From Clostridia bacterium (lineage in GTDB: Bacteria; Bacillota; Clostridia; Christensenellales; CAG-138), in contig JAFSPW010000037.1 of the NCBI GenBank assembly GCA_017451295.1, positions 1 through 61,917 on the forward strand: DNA of 61,917 bases. Direction: 5' to 3'. The notes beneath the pieces were generated by a model that was given only the letters and a program-made list of their open reading frames with translations, was not told the DNA's origin and made no database searches. The position numbers and the translations under genes are program-made. Of this stretch, positions 58,536 through 61,917 are shown one piece after another. Within the stretch, counting starts at the first letter, position 1. The number at the start of each line of letters is the position of its first letter.

Positions 58536-60479
58536 TTAGGCTTCGCTGTCTATGGTATCGTTTTCCCGCTGCAGGATCGCGTCCTGCAGCAGCTCTATCG
58601 CCTCGGCCATGGTCTTGCCCTTTAGCTGGGCCCCGGCCATGGTCAAGTGTCCGCCGCCGCCCAGGCGCTCGAGAATCATCTGCACGTTGATAAGCCCGAA
58701 GCTGCGGCCGGACACATTGATATACTCTCCCATGTCCGCCAGGGTAAAGGCCGCCTTCACCCCCCGGACCTTCAACAGCTCGTCCGCCGCCCGGGCGGCG
58801 ATGAGCTGGGCATCCTTGAGCCCCGGCTCGCAGGGGGCAATGGCCACCCCATCGGCGTTGATGCGGGCCGTCTCCACGGTCTTGGCCACGTGGATGAAGC
58901 TGTCAAAATCGCTTTGGAACATGGCCTTCACCACGCCCGGGTCCGCCCCGTTCCGGCGCAGATATCCCGCCGCTTCAAAGGTGCGGCTGCCCACGTTGAA
59001 CACAAACTGCTTCGTGTCGAGCTCAATCCCCGCCAGCAGGGCGCTGCACACGAACCCCTCCGGGCGCACGGACTCGTCGTAATACTGGAGCACCTCCGTC
59101 ACCATCTCGCAGGCGGAGGAGGCCCTTGACTCCAGATAGTGGAGCGTGGGGTTCTCGATATAATCCGCCCCCCGGCGATGGTGGTCGATGAGCACCACCT
59201 TCTCCGCCAGAGTGAGCAGCGGCGGGCAGTCCGTCATCATGGGCCGCTGGGTGTCCACCACCACCACGATGGCGTTGGGGCGCAGCATCTGCATGGCCTG
59301 CTCCCCGGTAATGAGCAGCCGTTCGCTCAAACCCAGCCGGTCCATTTCCCTGAGGGCATCGGCCGTGGCCTCGTTCCGCTGGCTATAGACGATATAGGCC
59401 CTGCCCCGGCTGTGCTCCACGCAGGTGGCCACCCCGAGCGCCGCCCCCAGGCAGTCCATGTCCGGGTTCCTGTGCCCCATGATAAACACATCGCCGCCCC
59501 CTTCCACCAACTGGCGGAAGGCCTTGGCAAACAAGCGCATCTTCACCCGGGACTGCCGGGCATCCAGCTGCTTCTTGCCGCCGTAGAACCGATAGTCGCC
59601 CCCATCCCGAACCACGGCCTGGTCGCCGCCCCGGCCCAAGGCCAGCTCCATGGCGGTGCGGGCTCCCTCCTCGGACTGGGCGATGCGGGGGGCCATGCCC
59701 ACGCCGATGGACAGGGACAGGGCCACGCCCCCCTCCGTCTCGAGGCGCCGGGCTTCCTCCAGCAGGCGAAACTTCTCCTTCTCTATCTTTCCCACCTGGC
59801 TCGCTTCCAGCACGCACAAAAACCGACCGTTGTCGTAGCGGCGGTAGATGCCGCCCAGGTTCCGGCACAGCTCCGCCACCAGCCGCTCCACCTGGGCCAG
59901 CAGCGCCGCCCCGTGAAACTGCATGTCTGCGGAAAGCTCCTCATAGTTGTCCACATGGACCAGCATCACATAGGGCATCTGCTCCGTGTACAGCCGCTGG
60001 TAGTGGACGGCCTCGGTCCTGTCCAGCCAGAACTGGAACAGGAGCTTCCTGTCCGTGTTGGGCCGGTGGACCGGCATGGTCATCACCTGAAAGTCCGTCC
60101 CCGCCAGCTGCACCTGCTGGACCCGTGGCCGCTGGGGGTCAAAGTTCGGCAGAACCTCCTCGATGCGGCGCCCGTCGTACACGGCGGCGAGGGCCTCGTT
60201 GCGCCAGACAATCCTCCCCGTCAAGTCCATGAGCAGCAGCGGAATATCCACCCGGCGCACAAGGTCCGCAGACGCTCCTTCGTTGTCCCCAAAGACCGCA
60301 TCCATGGTCTTCTGCTGCCGGCGCGACACCCCGAGCAGCAGCAGGGCCGTGACCCCGGTTATCACCAGACTCCCCCCCAGGCACACATAGCCCATAACGG
60401 GGGTATAATAGTACACAAGCCCCGACAACGCCAGCCCCAGCCCCAGCAGCACCAGCAGGGGCACCCGATACATCTTCAT
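58536..60479 (-). CDS. gdpP: Cyclic-di-AMP phosphodiesterase GdpP
   Basis: The 647-residue protein has two N-terminal membrane segments, a PAS-like region, a degenerate GGDEF domain (ALSLSIGVGMAP) and a DHH/DHHA1 phosphodiesterase (FIMGHRNPDMDCLGAALG; VLIDHHRRGADYI; GGGGHLTMAGAQL). It degrades c-di-AMP and so affects cell wall and potassium homeostasis. The ATG at 60479 overlaps the yybS stop; the longer frame lies in yybS. Confidence 0.95.
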   Translation of the reverse strand: MKMYRVPLLVLLGLGLALSGLVYYYTPVMGYVCLGGSLVITGVTALLLLGVSRRQQKTMDAVFGDNEGASADLVRRVDIPLLLMDLTGRIVWRNEALAAVYDGRRIEEVLPNFDPQRPRVQQVQLAGTDFQVMTMPVHRPNTDRKLLFQFWLDRTEAVHYQRLYTEQMPYVMLVHVDNYEELSADMQFHGAALLAQVERLVAELCRNLGGIYRRYDNGRFLCVLEASQVGKIEKEKFRLLEEARRLETEGGVALSLSIGVGMAPRIAQSEEGARTAMELALGRGGDQAVVRDGGDYRFYGGKKQLDARQSRVKMRLFAKAFRQLVEGGGDVFIMGHRNPDMDCLGAALGVATCVEHSRGRAYIVYSQRNEATADALREMDRLGLSERLLITGEQAMQMLRPNAIVVVVDTQRPMMTDCPPLLTLAEKVVLIDHHRRGADYIENPTLHYLESRASSACEMVTEVLQYYDESVRPEGFVCSALLAGIELDTKQFVFNVGSRTFEAAGYLRRNGADPGVVKAMFQSDFDSFIHVAKTVETARINADGVAIAPCEPGLKDAQLIAARAADELLKVRGVKAAFTLADMGEYINVSGRSFGLINVQMILERLGGGGHLTMAGAQLKGKTMAEAIELLQDAILQRENDTIDSEA

Positions 60480-61417
60480 CCCTTTTGCTCCTTCCCGGCC
60501 CGGTGGCGCAGGACCACCCCTGCAAAGCCCAGCAGCAAGAGACCCATCTGGGCCACCTGGCTGAGCAGGCCCATAGCCAGCCCCATCAGCAGCAGATAGG
60601 CCGACAGCCGAATCTTCCGCCCCCGACGGCGGCACAGCACGGCATACAGAAAGTTGAGTCCCCCCAGCATCAGCGGCAGGGCCCACATCTCATAGATGAG
60701 CAGCGACAGGCTCTCTATATAGCCCGCGTCCTTCACAAAGGACAGCAGCGCCGCCGCCACGCTCAATAGCCCCGTGCCCAGGGCGTACCCATAGGGCACG
60801 GACCAGGTGCCAAAGGGGGAAAGGGGGCAAAGGTCCAGCTTTAGGGCCGTCCCCACCCGCTGCAGCAGCAGCACGTTGACAAGCGCATAGAAGGCGGCAA
60901 ACACATACAGCATGGCGGGCACATAGTCCCCCAAGCGGCTAAGCACGCTGCTCGCGGTCTGCTCCAGCGCAGTCCCCGCAAAGGCGGCGGGCATGTCCGC
61001 AAAATAGGCCCGCAGGGAAGCGTAGGGGTCTCCGCCCTGCAGCAAGTCCGGCACGCAGCACACGCAGAACAGACCGAAGGCCAGCACCACGGCCACATAG
61101 ACCACGCTTTGGAAGTTCCCGAACCGGTTCCTCTGCAACAGCCACAGCAGGGCCCCGGCGGGAGCCGCCAGCAGCAGCACGCACAGGCTGTTTTGCAGCC
61201 CAAACCCCAGACAAAGGCCATAGAGAAGCACCCCGCCCCCGCAGCCAAGGAGCAGGGCCGGATGGGCATAGAGGGCCAGCGCCGCCCAGGCCGCCGGCAG
61301 CACCAGCAGACTCAGAGCGAACAGGGGATAGTAATACACAGATATGCCCAGCAAAACACAGGCTCCCGCCCACAGGATCCACAGCGCTCTGCTTCCATTT
61401 TCCCGTCTATTTTCCAT
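60476..61417 (-). CDS. YybS family (DUF2232) membrane protein
   Basis: A 313-residue polytopic protein with about eight membrane segments, in the place of yybS upstream of gdpP-rplI-dnaB. The C-terminal EMWALPLMLGGLNFLYAVLCRR fits DUF2232. The ATG at 61417 coincides with the predicted transcription start and lacks a Shine-Dalgarno site, so translation may be leaderless. Confidence 0.85.
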   Translation of the reverse strand: MENRRENGSRALWILWAGACVLLGISVYYYPLFALSLLVLPAAWAALALYAHPALLLGCGGGVLLYGLCLGFGLQNSLCVLLLAAPAGALLWLLQRNRFGNFQSVVYVAVVLAFGLFCVCCVPDLLQGGDPYASLRAYFADMPAAFAGTALEQTASSVLSRLGDYVPAMLYVFAAFYALVNVLLLQRVGTALKLDLCPLSPFGTWSVPYGYALGTGLLSVAAALLSFVKDAGYIESLSLLIYEMWALPLMLGGLNFLYAVLCRRRGRKIRLSAYLLLMGLAMGLLSQVAQMGLLLLGFAGVVLRHRAGKEQKG

Positions 61418-61423
61418 GGTTAC

Positions 61424-61452
61424 ATTTTATACGCAAAGAGGCAAACAGTCAA
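61424..61452 (-). promoter_or_regulatory. Promoter of yybS-gdpP-rplI-dnaB
   Basis: TTGACT (61447-61452), 17-bp spacer and TAAAAT (61424-61429), then six bases to the yybS ATG. Confidence 0.7.
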
Positions 61453-61480
61453 TAAAACCTTTGCCCCTGCCCCAATGAAT

Positions 61481-61606
61481 TGCACCTAACGGTGCGTGAA
61501 TTGCCCTGCGGGCAGGATTTGAACCTGGCGGTTCGTGAATGGACGGCTGAAGCCGTCGTGAATGGCCGCCGGGGGGCGGCATTGTGTCCCCTCACACGGG
61601 GGGCCG
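61481..61606. repeat. String of short hairpins (array B)
   Basis: Stems GCACC, TGCCC, GAACC, GACGGC and GCCGCC follow in the same order as in array A, with loops TAAC, TGC, TGGC, TGAA and GGGG and mostly TGAAT spacers. A C/G-rich stem around 61585-61606 follows. Confidence 0.85.
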
Positions 61607-61621
61607 CCCCTTCCGTCATCC

Positions 61622-61706
61622 CGACCGTAGGGGCCGACGCCCTCGGCGGCCCGCTCGCCCCCTTTTTGCCAATCGACCGTAGGGGCCGACGCCCTCGGCG
61701 GCCCGC
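61622..61706. repeat. Two 33-bp direct repeats, period 52
   Basis: 61622-61654 and 61674-61706 are identical. The unit contains CGACCGTAGGGG and GCCCTCGGCGGCCCGC, itself able to form a short hairpin. Confidence 0.85.
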
Positions 61707-61745
61707 CTCCCCCTCTTGTCAATCGACCGAGCCGTTCTCCCCTCT

Positions 61746-61849
61746 TGTCATCCCGACCGAGCGCAGCGAGCGGAGGGATCTGGGAACCGACTCCTTTGTA
61801 CAAGAGATTTCTCCGCTCGGTCGCTGCCGCTTCCTCGGTCGAAATGACA
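61746..61849. repeat. Imperfect palindromic dispersed element
   Basis: Ends TGTCAT/ATGACA with arms carrying GACCGAG and CTCGGTC in inverted orientation. One arm (61808-61849) resembles 648-680 at the other end of the window. No transposase frame. Confidence 0.7.
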
Positions 61850-61868
61850 AATGTGGGTGAGGAGCCCT

Positions 61869-61905
61869 CTTGCCTCCACCGTTGCGTAGCAATGGGGGAG
61901 GTGGC
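61869..61905. repeat. Inverted copy of the 56362-56400 element
   Basis: Outside the hairpin tip it is identical to the reverse complement of 56362-56400. The tip is GC-TAC-GC instead of CCC-TAC-GGG. Confidence 0.8.
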
Positions 61906-61917
61906 ACGGGCGCAGCC

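Overview
The window looks like chromosomal DNA from a high-GC, endospore-forming member of the Clostridia, probably an Oscillospirales- or Christensenellales-like gut lineage. Three things point there: a complete spoIIIA operon (spoIIIAA to spoIIIAH, with an extremely short spoIIIAF), a spoIIAA-spoIIAB-sigF operon, and the Firmicute gene orders yybS-gdpP-rplI-dnaB, murB-rapZ-whiA and xseA-xseB-ispA-dxs-tlyA-nadK-argR-recN. Almost every gene is on the minus strand and is tightly coupled to its neighbour by ATGA or GTGA overlaps. The plus-strand exceptions are the spoIIA operon and one membrane-anchored hypothetical gene. The lineage is inferred from gene order and composition only.

Layout. Bases 1-720 hold two diverged tandem copies of a structured, terminator-ended sequence and no convincing protein gene. 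Next come an orphan PqqD-like protein, a MATE exporter and a DUF1848 protein (721-3522), then two tRNA units (Lys/Gly and Gly/Leu). Bases 4109-14944 are one operon for a surface polysaccharide or wall polymer: a phosphodiester glycosidase-like lipoprotein, a 37-residue membrane peptide, an LCP-like protein, an aminotransferase, a priming sugar transferase, a GT2 enzyme, LicD, a Wzy-like polymerase, a Wzx-like flippase, a cytidylyltransferase and an SDR enzyme. A four-gene tRNA unit (Arg-His-Gln-Lys) follows. Bases 16257-20473 carry SEC-C, RimI, TsaB and TsaE proteins, then tgt and queA for queuosine. Bases 20577-29790 are the recN-to-nusB block for DNA repair, arginine regulation, NADP, isoprenoids and exonuclease VII. 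The Asp23/AmaP/DUF2273 envelope-stress trio and spoIIIA follow, then a U32 peptidase-family protein.

Bases 37696-42000 are more accessory. They hold a hypothetical plus-strand gene, a 100-bp palindrome, a BlaI/M56 sensor system whose usual C-terminal part is a separate gene, and a tRNA-Ser whose 3' end is partly duplicated. Bases 42006-51251 return to housekeeping genes (YitT, a THUMP methyltransferase, TPR, Hsp33, WhiA, RapZ, MurB), ending with an isolated solute-binding-like exported protein. Then come spoIIA, plsY-der-DUF512, a repeat-filled gap, dnaB-rplI-gdpP-yybS, and a final repeat-filled 500 bases.

The most unusual material is non-coding. Several intergenic repeats consist of short hairpins whose stems differ between copies but stay base-paired. 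Two of them (56533-56720 and 61481-61606) are strings of hairpins in the same order, joined by a constant TGAAT/TGATT spacer. Other points of interest are a pair of divergent promoters that share one palindromic -35 hexamer, two probable leaderless genes, and a RapZ with a broken Walker A motif.
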